Origin: Ligustrum vulgare
Taxonomy: Eukaryota > Streptophyta > Magnoliopsida > Lamiales > Oleaceae
DNA: 64,000 bases
Direction: 5' to 3'
Assembly (NCBI GenBank): GCA_963555705.1
Contig: OY743190.1
Span: 12,437,501 to 12,501,500, forward strand
Every line of letters starts with the position of its first letter. Position 1 is the first letter of the stretch. The translations under genes and the position numbers were made by a program. Under the pieces are notes generated by a model, which worked only from the letters and a program-made list of their open reading frames with translations, ran no database searches and was not told where the DNA came from. Positions 11,047-21,254 of the stretch are shown piece after piece.

Positions 11047-12530
11047 GTGAAGAGTGCCAGTAAAAATAAAAGAGAGAAAACAAAAGTGAGCTTCTACGCA
11101 AAACAGAGTGATATCACCAAAGCTATTTCTACAAATAAACCAGTGATTTTACTCATGTATAAGGAATCTCTCCTTATACTTGATAAAGCTAACCACTCCC
11201 TCCCCAGTTTAGCTGTGTCTCTTTTGCAGGAATTTGCAGATTTATTTCCCGACGAGATTCCTAGTGGGCTGCCGCCAATTCGAGGGATTGAACACCAGAT
11301 TGACTTCGTTCCGGGAGCAGTCATCCCAAACAGGCCAGCTTATAGGAGCAATCCAGAAGAGACCAAAGAGCTACAAAGGCAGGTTGAAGAGATGTTGAAA
11401 AAGGGCTATGTTCGTGAAAGCATGAGCCAATGTGCAGTACCAGTTCTGTTGGTACCCAAAAAGGATGAGACTTGGAGGATGTGCGTGGATTGTAGAGCAG
11501 TCAACAATATTACGGTAAAGTATCATCATCCCATACCTAGAGTTGATGACATGCTTGATGAACTATATGGTGTTTGTATGTTTAGTAAAATAGACCTTAA
11601 GAGTGGTTATCACCAAATTTGTATGAAAGAATGTGATGAATGGAAAACCGCCTTCAAAACCAAATATGGTTTATATGAATGGATGGTTATGCCATTCGGC
11701 CTCTCAAATGCACCTAGCACTTTTATGAGACTAATGAACCATGTTTTACGTGCTTACATTGGTAAATTCGTTGTGGTATACTTTGATGACATTTTGGTAT
11801 ATAGTAAGAACTTAGGTGATCACATTGAACATTTAAGATCTGTTTTGGAAGTTTTGAAAACTGAAAAACTATATGCTAATTTTAAAAAGTGTACTTTTTG
11901 CATGGAAAATGTAATTTTTCTTGGGTTTGTTGTTAGTGCTAATGGTGTAGAGGTAGATGAGGAGAAAATTCGTGCTATTAAAGAATGGCCAACTCCCAAA
12001 AGTATTACGGAGGTTAGGAGCTTCCACGGGTTGGCTGGATTTTATAGGAGATTTGTTAAAGACTTTAGCACACTTGCAGCACCACTCACTGAGATAGTCA
12101 AGAAAAGTGTAGGATTCCATTGGGGGGAAGCACTAGAAAATGCTTTTAAAGTACTTAAGGATAGGTTATGTTCTGCACCGGTTTTAACTTTACCTAACTT
12201 TAACCAAACCTTTGAGATTGAATGTGATGCATCAGGAATAGGTATTGGAGCTGTTCTTATGCAGGAAAAAAGGCCGATTGCATTTTTCAGTGAAAAGCTG
12301 AGTGAGGCGGTTTTGAATTATCCTACCTACGACAAGGAGCTTTATGCTCTTGTTCGTGCTTTGGAAACATGACAGCACTATCTATGGCCAAAGGAATTCG
12401 TCATACACACTGACCACGAGTCACTGAAACACCTCAAGGGACAAGGTAAGCTGAACAAAAGACACGCCCGTTGGATGGAATTCATTGAGACATTTCCATA
12501 CGTCATTCGCTATAAACAAGATGAAAGGAG
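11047..12530 (+). pseudogene. CRM-like element pol: linker, reverse transcriptase, partial RNase H
   Basis: An open frame with no ATG at its 5' end (it starts in the linker that normally joins protease to RT) runs to a TGA at 12370-12372. RT motifs are clear: [64 protein letters not shown] with the FDD core, then [16 protein letters not shown]. The RNase H start is seen in [20 protein letters not shown] and [14 protein letters not shown] Trp codon has become TGA in [14 protein letters not shown]; the frame continues to about 12530 and is then cut and joined to integrase. No complete polyprotein can be made. Confidence 0.88.
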
Positions 12531-12540
12531 TAGTTTAGAC

Positions 12541-12855
12541 AGGGCGAAAAAGGCTAAGCTTGTGAAAGAACTTCATGAGAAGGTGAAAGGGCAAATTGAA
12601 AAGAAAAATGAGCGTTATGCGACTCATGCCAACAAAGGTAGGAAGCAAGTGACGTTCGAGCCGGGTGATTGGGTGTGGGTGCACTTGCGAAAGGAGCGAT
12701 TCCCAACCCAAAGGAAGTCTAAGTTGTAGCCAAGAGGCGATGGACCTTTTCAGATCCTTGAAAAGATAAATGAGAATGTATATAAGCTCGATCTTCCAGG
12801 TGAGTATAATGTGTCTGCTTCTTTTAATGTTGCTAATCTTTCTCTGTTTGATGCT
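12541..12855 (+). pseudogene. Integrase C-terminal domain, first copy
   Basis: Reads [20 protein letters not shown], then [20 protein letters not shown], then a TAG at 12727-12729 where the second copy at 27780 has CAG, then GDGPFQILEKINEN and SASFNVANLSLFDA. At 12855 the frame is fused to the middle of gag. Only the C-terminal region is present; the zinc finger and DDE core are missing. Confidence 0.85.
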
Positions 12856-13913
12856 TTCAAGGTAAAAGTAATCCGGACGTTTATTTTGAATGGGAAAAGA
12901 GGGTAGAATTAATTTTTGATTGTCATAATTATTCTGAAGCTAAAAAGGTTAAATTGGCAGTCTTAGAATTTACTGATTATGCTATAGTATGGTGGGATCA
13001 ATTGGTTACTAGTAAAAGGAGGAATGGGGAGAGGCCTATTGAAACTTGGGATGAGTTGAAGGCCCTTATGAGAAAACGATTTGTGCCTGGACATTACTAT
13101 AGGGATCTCTGCCAAAAACTACAAACCCTTTCCCAAGGTAGTAAGAGTGTGGAGGATTACCATAGGGAGATGGAGGTTGCCATGATTAGGGCAAATATAG
13201 AGGAAGACCCGGAGGCAACCATGGCTAGGTTTCTAAATGGTTTAAATCGAGATATTGCTAATATTATTGAATTGCAGCATTATATCGATTTGGGGAAGAT
13301 GCTTCACATGGCCATGAAAGTGGAGCGACAATTAAAAAGGAAGGGAACTTCAAAATTCTCTACAAGTTCCAATTCTTTTGGTAAGTCTACATGGAGCGGG
13401 ACTTCTAAAAATGATGGGGTTTTGCAGAAAAATAAATTTGAGACACCGAAGGGAAAAATAGAGCCACCCAACAAAGGTAAAATTGCTTCTGATTCTCAAA
13501 CTCCTAGGACTAGAGATATTCGTTGTTTTAAATGTTCCGGCTTAGGACATATTTCTTCACAATGTCCAAATAAACGAATATTGGTTATGCGTGATGGGGT
13601 ATTAAGTTCGGAGGATGAGAAAGAGGGAGAAGTGGAGGATGAGTATAAGGATATGCCAGCTCTAGAGGATGTTAGTGAAAATGATGATGGGGACTATGCA
13701 GTAGCTAAATCACTTATCACTAGGAGGGCCCTTAGTACTCAAGTTAAGGTGGAAGAGTCGGGTGAGCAGCGAGAAAATATATTTCATACTAGGTGCTTTG
13801 TGAATAACAAGGTGTGTAGTTTGATAATAGATGGTGGTAGTTGTGCGAACGTTGCTAGCACAACTCTAGTGGAGAAATTGTGCCTACCTATACTAAAACA
13901 CCCTAGGCCATAT
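12855..13913 (+). pseudogene. CRM-like element gag (from the middle) and protease start
   Basis: The gag frame opens at the junction with FQGKSNPDVYFEWEKRVE, the retrotransposon capsid domain, and continues with AIVWWDQLVTSKRRNGERP and LQTLSQGSKSVEDYHREMEV. A CCHC zinc knuckle follows (CFKCSGLGHISSQC, at about 13534-13575), then an acidic linker and the aspartic protease start CSLIIDGGSCANVAS. It is cut in the protease at the CATAT duplication by the Athila-like element; the frame resumes at 25986. The N-terminal part of gag is not here but at 27137-27603. Confidence 0.85.
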
Positions 13914-14596
13914 TGATAAGTGTATTTTATACACTTATTTCTATTCTAAAAGTAGGATTTTATTTGTTTGTTTAAGAATATTTGCTATTTATTTAGTTAA
14001 TATTGTTTGTATTTCAGAAATAATCCAAAGTCGAGAAAACAAAGGAAATGAAGCAAAAACAAGTCATTTGGATGATAAAAGAGCTAAAGTGTGAGAAACA
14101 AGAGTTGATGAAGTAAATCAAAAGGGTCAATTGGAAGAAAAGTCAAAGAAAGAACCAAATTGGAAGAAATTAGGAGTTCAAGGACTAAAGTATACACATC
14201 AAAAGAAGAAGGACAAAATTGCAAATATTCAATAGTTGATTCGGATCAAGATAAGATACTTGAGGACTTTTAGGAGTCAATTGGATGTAATTAGAAGGCA
14301 AAAAGGAATGAAATATGGTAATAATATTACCATAAATTCATTTCAATCAAATAAGGTCTTCGGGCAGATTTTTAGTCAGACTTTGAAACCTAATTTCGGG
14401 GCAATAAAGGTTCGAATTGGGAAAATCCTATTTCAGGAAGAATTATATCCCTTTACGTTATCTTTCTAACGGACTTTGAAGCACCTAAATCGAATAGGTG
14501 AAATAAAAGATATGATCAAAATACTAAATGCTGTGCAATAAAAGGATGAAGACCAAATTGCTGAAATTTAAAGAAGAAAATTGTTGCTACCAATAT

Positions 14597-14713
14597 AACC
14601 GTGCGGCCGCACGGTTGAAAAATCGTGCGGTCACACGGCCAAAAAAATCAGCGACTGAAGGTTGGCTTTTCGAGGCTGCGATCGCGCACTTTTGAACAGT
14701 GCGGTCGCACGGT
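14597..14713. repeat. Perfect 20-bp palindrome and two imperfect relatives in the LTR
   Basis: AACCGTGCGGCCGCACGGTT at 14597-14616 equals its own reverse complement. Related imperfect copies follow: CGTGCGGTCACACGG near 14624 and GTGCGGTCGCACGG near 14700. The 3' LTR has the first copy with one mismatch (GGCTGC) at about 24904. Just upstream of the TATA box, so possibly a binding array. Confidence 0.85.
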
Positions 14714-14794
14714 AGTCCCGACTGGGCCGCAACTGGGCTTTTTTCGCGGAATTCAACAGTTTTCTCCTCCATTAACCTAATTCTCGGGGAAATC

Positions 14795-14802
14795 TATAAA
14801 TA
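14795..14802 (+). promoter_or_regulatory. TATA box of the Athila-like 5' LTR
   Basis: TATAAATA in CTATAAATACCAGACC; identical context at 25100-25107 in the 3' LTR. Inferred start about 30 bp downstream. Confidence 0.6.
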
Positions 14803-15679
14803 CCAGACCTAAGGCACGAAATTAGGGGCTCCCAATCTTCATAATTCATGCCAAAACGCTGTCGAATTGCGAGGGGATCCATTGAAGGCCAAATTCAAGA
14901 TTGAAGAACAAGGATCAAGGAGATGAATATGGTGACATCTTTTCATACTTCTTGTAATTTATTTTCGATCATGTATTTAGGCTAGGTTTTAATTGTTAGA
15001 ATTATGATGAAGCATTAATTTATTGATTCCATGTTTTGACTTTATATTTATATTATGCAATTTATGAGATTGATGCAATTAATGATGTTTTTATTCTCAT
15101 CTATGATTGTGGACGCATAATTATTGATGTTTGTGATAGATTTCTATGTTCGAAAGAGTAGGAATTTATTAGACCTTGATTAATTGCCGCGAAGTCCGAT
15201 AGGGGATAGAAATATACCCATATGCTTCGTGTTATCCTAAAAAGTGTTCATAATTCATTAATGCTTTTCTACATGTTTGGATTGGTCATAGAAATATAGG
15301 CTCGTCTCTTGTAGGAAGAGGTGTTTATGCATCGCTCGAAAGGGGACATAAATAAATATAGGAACACGGATTTTCAATACTCATACCTTGTTATTAAATG
15401 TTTAAGTCAAATACATGGTTGATATGTTTAATGTGGATTCATAATTCTAACATATTCATCTCATCATTTTAACAAATCAAATTTTCTTATTTTTTTTTAG
15501 TTTAATTTTTAATTTATTTTTCAAAATCAAAATTTCCAAATCCTAAGCTTTTCTTGTTCCGGTTAAGGTAGTATTCTAAAAATACGATTTAAAACAATCT
15601 CTGTGGGAACGATATTCGGACTTAAAATCCACTTTATTACTTGCACGACCCGTGCACTTGCGGAGCGTTATCAAGTTTT

Positions 15680-15697
15680 TGGCGCCATTGCCGGGGA
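15680..15697 (+). other. Primer binding site of the Athila-like element
   Basis: TGGCGCCATTGCCGGGGA, seven bases inside the LTR end. This TGGCGCCNTTGCCGGGGA form is typical of Athila elements. The leader from 15698 to 15860 is T-rich and non-coding. Confidence 0.85.
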
Positions 15698-15860
15698 TTG
15701 TTCTTTAAATTTATTCTTAGATTACTTTCACTAATTCGGACTTTTTTACCGCTTTATTTTTATTTTATTCTTGTTTATTTTTTGTTCTTTATTTTATTTT
15801 ATTTTAGGACTTTAAATTCTAATTTTAGTTTAGTTACTAGTTTCGTTGTTTTTCTTTTAG

Positions 15861-18153
15861 TTGTGTATGTTACGTTCAAAAAAGGGGAATCTTTTCGAAG
15901 ATGACCCGGAAATAGAATGTACTTTACACCATAGATTAAGAGAACTTAGGGAACTAGATAAACAAAAAAATAAAAAAATTCAAATGGCAAACAATATGGC
16001 TTTACCTGGAGTTGAGCTAGAAGATGAGGGGAATAGACTTGTAGGAGATTTCATGACCCCACAAATTGTCCAAAACCAATCAAGCATAGTTTATCCACCT
16101 TTTGGTCTTGTAAACTTCCAATTAAAGACCAATGTGATAAATATGTTTCAAAATGGACATCAATTCTATGGCAAACCTGATGAAAATCCACATGCACATG
16201 TGTCTAAATTTTTAGACATGTGTGAACATTTTAAATATTAGGGTGTATCAGATGACGCCATAAGACTTATGTTGTTCCCATACACCTTATGAGATAGGGC
16301 AATAGATTGGTTAGACTCCCGTCCTCCTGCAAGTATAACAGCCTGGAATGACTTGGCCCAAAAATTTTGCACAAAATTCATGCCCCCAGCCAAAGTTGCT
16401 AAACTCAGACATGAGATAACAAATTTTCAACAACAAGAGTCTGAGTCATTTGATGAAGCATGGAATAGGTTTAAAAGCATGCTTAGGAAGTGCCCTCAAC
16501 ATGGATTACCTAAAAATGAGCATGTAAGGTACTTTTACATTGGCTTGCTCCCTCAATACAAGAGTCTTGTTGATTCGTCATCAAATGGATCAATAACTAC
16601 CCAAACTCTGGATGGAGCACTTGAACCGTTTGAAAGAATAGCCAATACCAACGCAATGTGGGGGTCTGAGAGGACCATTCAAAAGAAACCAGCAGGAGTT
16701 TATGCAATGGATGATGTTTCGGCATTGTCTGCTAAAATAGACTCTTTGATGAATTTCATACAAACCAACCATTCAGTGAAAAGTGTAGTAACTGGATGCG
16801 AGGAATGTGGGGCCAATCACAATACCTCGGATTGTCCAATTTTGGCAGCTCAAGCTGAGCAGGTCAGCTTTATACAAGGGGGACATCGCTAAAATAATCC
16901 TTACTCCAACACTTATAATCCTGGCTGGCGAAATCACCTTAACTTTTCATGGAGGGATAATCAAAATGGAACTGGCTAGCAAGCCCCTCCACAGCAGGTA
17001 GTGGAGAAGAAACCTCAACTTGAAGAGATGGTTGTGAAATTGATGGAGAAGACTGACCAGTACATGAGCCAGACCAATCAATTTATGGCTAAAACTGATC
17101 AGTTCATGACAAAAATTGATCAGTTCATGAGGATGACTGAAACTACACTGCGAAATCATCAAGCTTCAATCAAAAATTTGGAAACCCAAGTTGGTCAGAT
17201 AGCTCAGGCTTTAGCAAACAGAGCCCCAGGTACACAGCCTGGTAACGCTGAGGTTAATCCTAGGGAGCAAGTGATGGCAATAAAAACTATTGAAAGAGAG
17301 GTAGATTTTGTACCAGGAAGGATCACTTTTGCTCCATGTGACAGAGTTTATGAACTTCCCACTCCTTTTCCCCAAAGACTGAAAGGTTGGAAAGAGAAAC
17401 AAGGAGTAAATGCAATTACCACACACAGTGGGGTGAGATTGCCTGAAATTCATGTGCAAAAGCCAGATGAAGAAAAGGGAAAACATGTTGAGGCACTTGA
17501 AAAACAATCTGCTGAGAAGAAAGAGGAGAATGAGGTAAGATTGATAATTAAACCTCATGAATCCCCTATTCCATTCCCGCAAAGATTACAAAAGCCTAAG
17601 GAGGATCAGCAGTTCAATAAATTTCTCAATATTCTCAGAAAGCTTCATATTAACATTCCTTTCCTAGAAGCCATTACCCAAATCCCCAGCTATACCAATT
17701 TCCTGAAAAAAAAAATGATGCCAAGTAAGAGAAAGCTTGAGGAACTTGAAGAGGTGTCACTGAATGAAGAGTGCAGCGCCATTTTACAACAAAAGCTGCC
17801 ACCCAAGCTGAGAGATCCAAGAAGTTTTTCAATTCCTTGCATCATTGGTGACTTAAAATTTAACAAAGTTTTATGTGACCTTGGTGCAAGCATAAATTTG
17901 ATGCCTCTTTCAGTCTATATAAAGCTAGGATTAGGGGACCCAAAGCCAAGCCCAATCATCTTGCAGTTAGCTGATCGTTCCATTCGATACCCATAGGGAG
18001 TCATTGAGGATGTGCTGGTTAAAGTGGACAAATTCATATTCCCTGCTGACTTCGTGATTCTAGATATGGAGGAAGATAGTAAGGTTCCACTGATTTTAGG
18101 TCGACCCTTTCTGGCTACTGCTAGAGCCTTGGTTGACGTGGAAAAGGGGGAGG
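15861..18153 (+). pseudogene. Athila-like gag and protease region
   Basis: Frame pieces 15861-16241, 16353-16892 and 17001-17996 read as one gag. Capsid blocks are FYGKPDENPHAHVSKFLDMC, GVSDDAIRLMLFPYTL, ASITAWNDLAQKFCTKFMPP and EAWNRFKSMLRKCPQHGLP. A zinc-knuckle remnant is CEECGANHNTSDCP; next come heptads of KTDQFM and a protease-like DLGASINLMPLSVYIKLGLG. In-frame stops are at 16239, 16290 (TGA for Arg), 16890 (TAA), 16977 (TAG) and 17994 (TAG), all explainable by C to T changes. It is cut at 18158 by a solo LTR and continues at 21079. Confidence 0.85.
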
Positions 18154-18972
18154 TCATGTGTAACACCCCAAGTTCAAAAATTTAAAACCTAGGCGTGTTA
18201 ACTTCCATTCACATTATATGCGGAAATAAATCGTTGAAACATTAAAATGCGGAAACAAATCATTTAAAAACTTCAACCTTTTCATTTTCTATTCTAAAAT
18301 TTTGTAGAAATTTCGGCAGAGTCTCCTCTATAACTTGGACATAACCAACCTGTAGAGGGACATCACACCTACAATAATTATGAAATTTTCAACCCATTCA
18401 AATCCAACATTCAACATTCAACCATAATTCCAAAATTCAACTTCAACATCAATTCCCCAAACTCCTCAACCAAAATAACTTGAAGTAAAAATTTATAAAC
18501 TCATGAAACATGATAAAACTAATCACAGGGGAATACCATAACTTATTTTGACTAAGAACCGACAAACTAATTCAAAATGATTTATCAATTTAAAAGAATA
18601 ACAACTAAAAACTTAAATTAAATCATTAAATTAAATTTTAAATAATTCAAGTCGGTACTGTCTGAGCCTGCCGCCACGTGCTCTCCTCTAATCATCTAAC
18701 TTTCATCACCTGAAATGTTGGGGAGGGATTGGGGTGAGCTAAAGCTCAGTAAGTAAACTTTATGCATGAATGCATGCTTATGACATGAATGCTTTAACTT
18801 TGAAATATGTATCCCCATTCACTTTAACCTTTCAAAACTTTCAACATTTCGAACTTTCACTTAACATTTCAAAACTTTCACTTCATTTCCATCGTGAGCT
18901 CACTTGATGTAACTTCTAGTCAATCAGATAACAGTGGGCAATTCTAATTTGGAACCAGATTAACATGCGCAT

Positions 18973-19059
18973 TTCCACCGCAAAGCGGCTCATTCACTTC
19001 ATTCCACCGCAAAGCGGCTCATTACATTCATTCCACCGCAAAGCGGCTCATTACATTCG
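18973..19059. repeat. Three 29-bp tandem repeats with a CCGCAAAGCGG hairpin
   Basis: Units start at 18973, 19002 and 19031. Each has TTCCACCGCAAAGCGGCTC; CCGC and GCGG can pair around an AAA loop. Confidence 0.9.
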
Positions 19060-20154
19060 GGTACGCCGGTCCCCCGCGCCCCATTTCCCACTCGCATCTT
19101 TCATGACATAGAAGTACACCCATTCTTTCAAAAACTTGGGATACATAATTTTTGACAAAAATTGCACTTTGACACATTCCTTTCATTAAAACATTTGACT
19201 TTCCCATTTCGATGCCAATGCATGCTTAATGATGCAATGACATGATAATGTGTATGCTTGAACATTTCCTTAAATACACATACTTGCATTTCGCAAATCA
19301 AATACATCAACATTAAGTAATTAACACGAAATCACTTACGCACATTAATTTCACATTAACTTTCTACTTTGATGAAAATAGGGGGGAAGTTTACTTACCT
19401 GACGTCCTTAGCATTTACCGTTATCTGAATTTGCAAGTGGAGGAGTTTCGACTTCCCATGTCGTCAATGTACCAAAAATCTTAGTTGCATCTATTCATTT
19501 AGTAAAATATACTTTCAGTTCAATTTGACCTATTCATCATTCCTTTAACATCAACAAGTTAAAACAATAAATCTTCTTTCCCTTTTCTTTCTTGTGATCA
19601 TTTATTCCAAACAAGGTATTAACATATATTAAATACTTCCATACAATACTCGAAAGCAAAAGATTTAAACCATTCGACAAAACGTATAACTTTCAGTTCA
19701 CAAACACATTCGTTATTCATTTTAATAATAATCAAATATTAACCGAGATTAAAACTCCAATTTAACCCATGCGTGACTTTACATAATAACCAAAACACAT
19801 AAAACCATATTCGAAAATAAGAGATAAATTTCAATCCACGATAGAAACTCTCATTTTTTTTAAATTCAAACTCAAACTCAAATTTACATAATTTAACCTA
19901 ACGTTATAAAAATCTACTCCCATAAAATCCCAAAAATTTCACAAATCCTAAAAACCAACATATATCCAAACTTTACCACAAGGTCGTTAACTAAACTCCA
20001 AATTTTCACAGCTTTAACGTTATACAGTTACAATTAAAATTTCAATAATTCATCAAGGTTCCACACCAAATTCTCAATTTGACAATCTATGATTTAAAAA
20101 TCTAAACAAAAATCAAAGTTTGAAACTTTAACTAAAACTTTGAATCGGAATTTG

Positions 20155-20176
20155 TATATATATATATATATATATA
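20155..20176. repeat. (TA)n microsatellite
   Basis: Uninterrupted TA dinucleotides within the solo LTR. Confidence 0.9.
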
Positions 20177-21078
20177 CACGCACACATACAAATCTGAAAT
20201 TCACATATGTAAATTTTTCCATTGCTGAAATCTGAAAGGTGCACACACTCACATGCCTATACATACACACATACATATATCTATATATATATACACATCA
20301 ATATATACTTACACAGGGACATACACATACATATAATTATTAACCAAAGTTCCAACTAATAATTAAAATTCGAAATCTGAAATATAAAAATTTATACAAA
20401 TAAACATCACATACATAAAATCCCCTATTTATACAAGTGTGTTCGTGTGTGTGTGTGTGTATCAGTGCGTGCGTTGTGTGTGAGGGGGGCGGAAAAAGGT
20501 GCTACCGTGGGTGACGGTGACGGCCGGTGGTGCGCCTGCGATCTGGCCGGTGGTGTGCCGGCAAGAAATCGAGGGAGAGGGCGAAGTCGAGCGAGAGACA
20601 GAGAGAGAGCCGGAGGTCGCGAGAGGGAGAGAGGCCGAGACAGAGCGAGAGGCGTGAGATAGAGTGAGGGGCGTGAGATAGGATTTAGGTTTTTTTTTTT
20701 TTGGAATTTGCAATTTAGTCCCTCGCTTCTCTCCACGTGCATAGTTAAGTCATAAGTTCTAATTTATTCTCCAATTGCCACTGAACTTTCCCCCAACTTT
20801 AATTTAACACAATTTAGGTCACTTACAACTTAATCAATTAAAAATTATAGCATGCTTAGGTAATAAAACAATTAATCACATAAAATTTCACGTAACCAAT
20901 TTATAAGTTTTCTAATTGGCACATTGATCGAGACGGCGTCGAAATCCTTCCACTGCAAGATAATTCCAATTATCGACATTAACATATCATTACATTTAAA
21001 ATTTATAATAACATTAAAATAATTATTACGTGAAATTTAAGAATGCACGTAAAAAATGAAAAGCGGTATTACATCATG

Positions 21079-21254
21079 CTTCGAGTAGAGGCGGAGAAAG
21101 TAACATTTGACATGATTCAACTAGTGAATCAAAATCCACTACTTGAAAACTGTTCAAAAATTGAAGTGGCACAGCATCTTCATCTTTGGGAACAAGTTGA
21201 ATATGGGGTCAAGACAAATTATAGGGCCTCAACATCATGTTTTATGCCACCTTG
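21079..21254 (+). pseudogene. Athila-like protease tail
   Basis: The frame resuming after the TCATG duplication (MLRVEAEKVTFDMIQLVN) continues the [11 protein letters not shown] frame that precedes the solo LTR, and ends with a stop at 21253-21255. The RT that should follow is missing; the next recognisable block is the post-pol Athila sequence. Confidence 0.7.

Larger units (their letters stand above)
13914..15673 (+). repeat. 5' LTR of the Athila-like element
   Basis: Begins TGATAAGTGTATTTTATACA, which contains the inverted repeat AAGTGTATTTTATACACTT, and ends GCGGAGCGTTATCA. TATA box at 14795. Compared with the 3' LTR there are scattered substitutions and one block (about 24740-24775 of the 3' LTR) replaced by other sequence. 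Confidence 0.92.
18159..21073 (-). mobile_element. Solo LTR (2915 bp) inserted in the Athila-like gag-protease
   Basis: Plus-strand ends are TGTAACACCCC and GGTATTACA; the duplication TCATG flanks it (18154-18158, 21074-21078). Read on the minus strand it ends AACTTGGGGTGTTACA, like the GGGGCGTTACA and GGGGCGCTACA ends of the other long LTRs here, so I assign minus orientation. It holds a 29-bp tandem repeat, a TA run (20155-20176), a GT run (about 20441-20460) and a GA-rich stretch (about 20570-20650). No internal domain is present. Confidence 0.9.

Noticed and set aside
20425..20742. Overlapping ORFs rich in R, S, L and T around the GT and GA repeats
   Set aside because: Products of simple-sequence repeats read in several frames on both strands.
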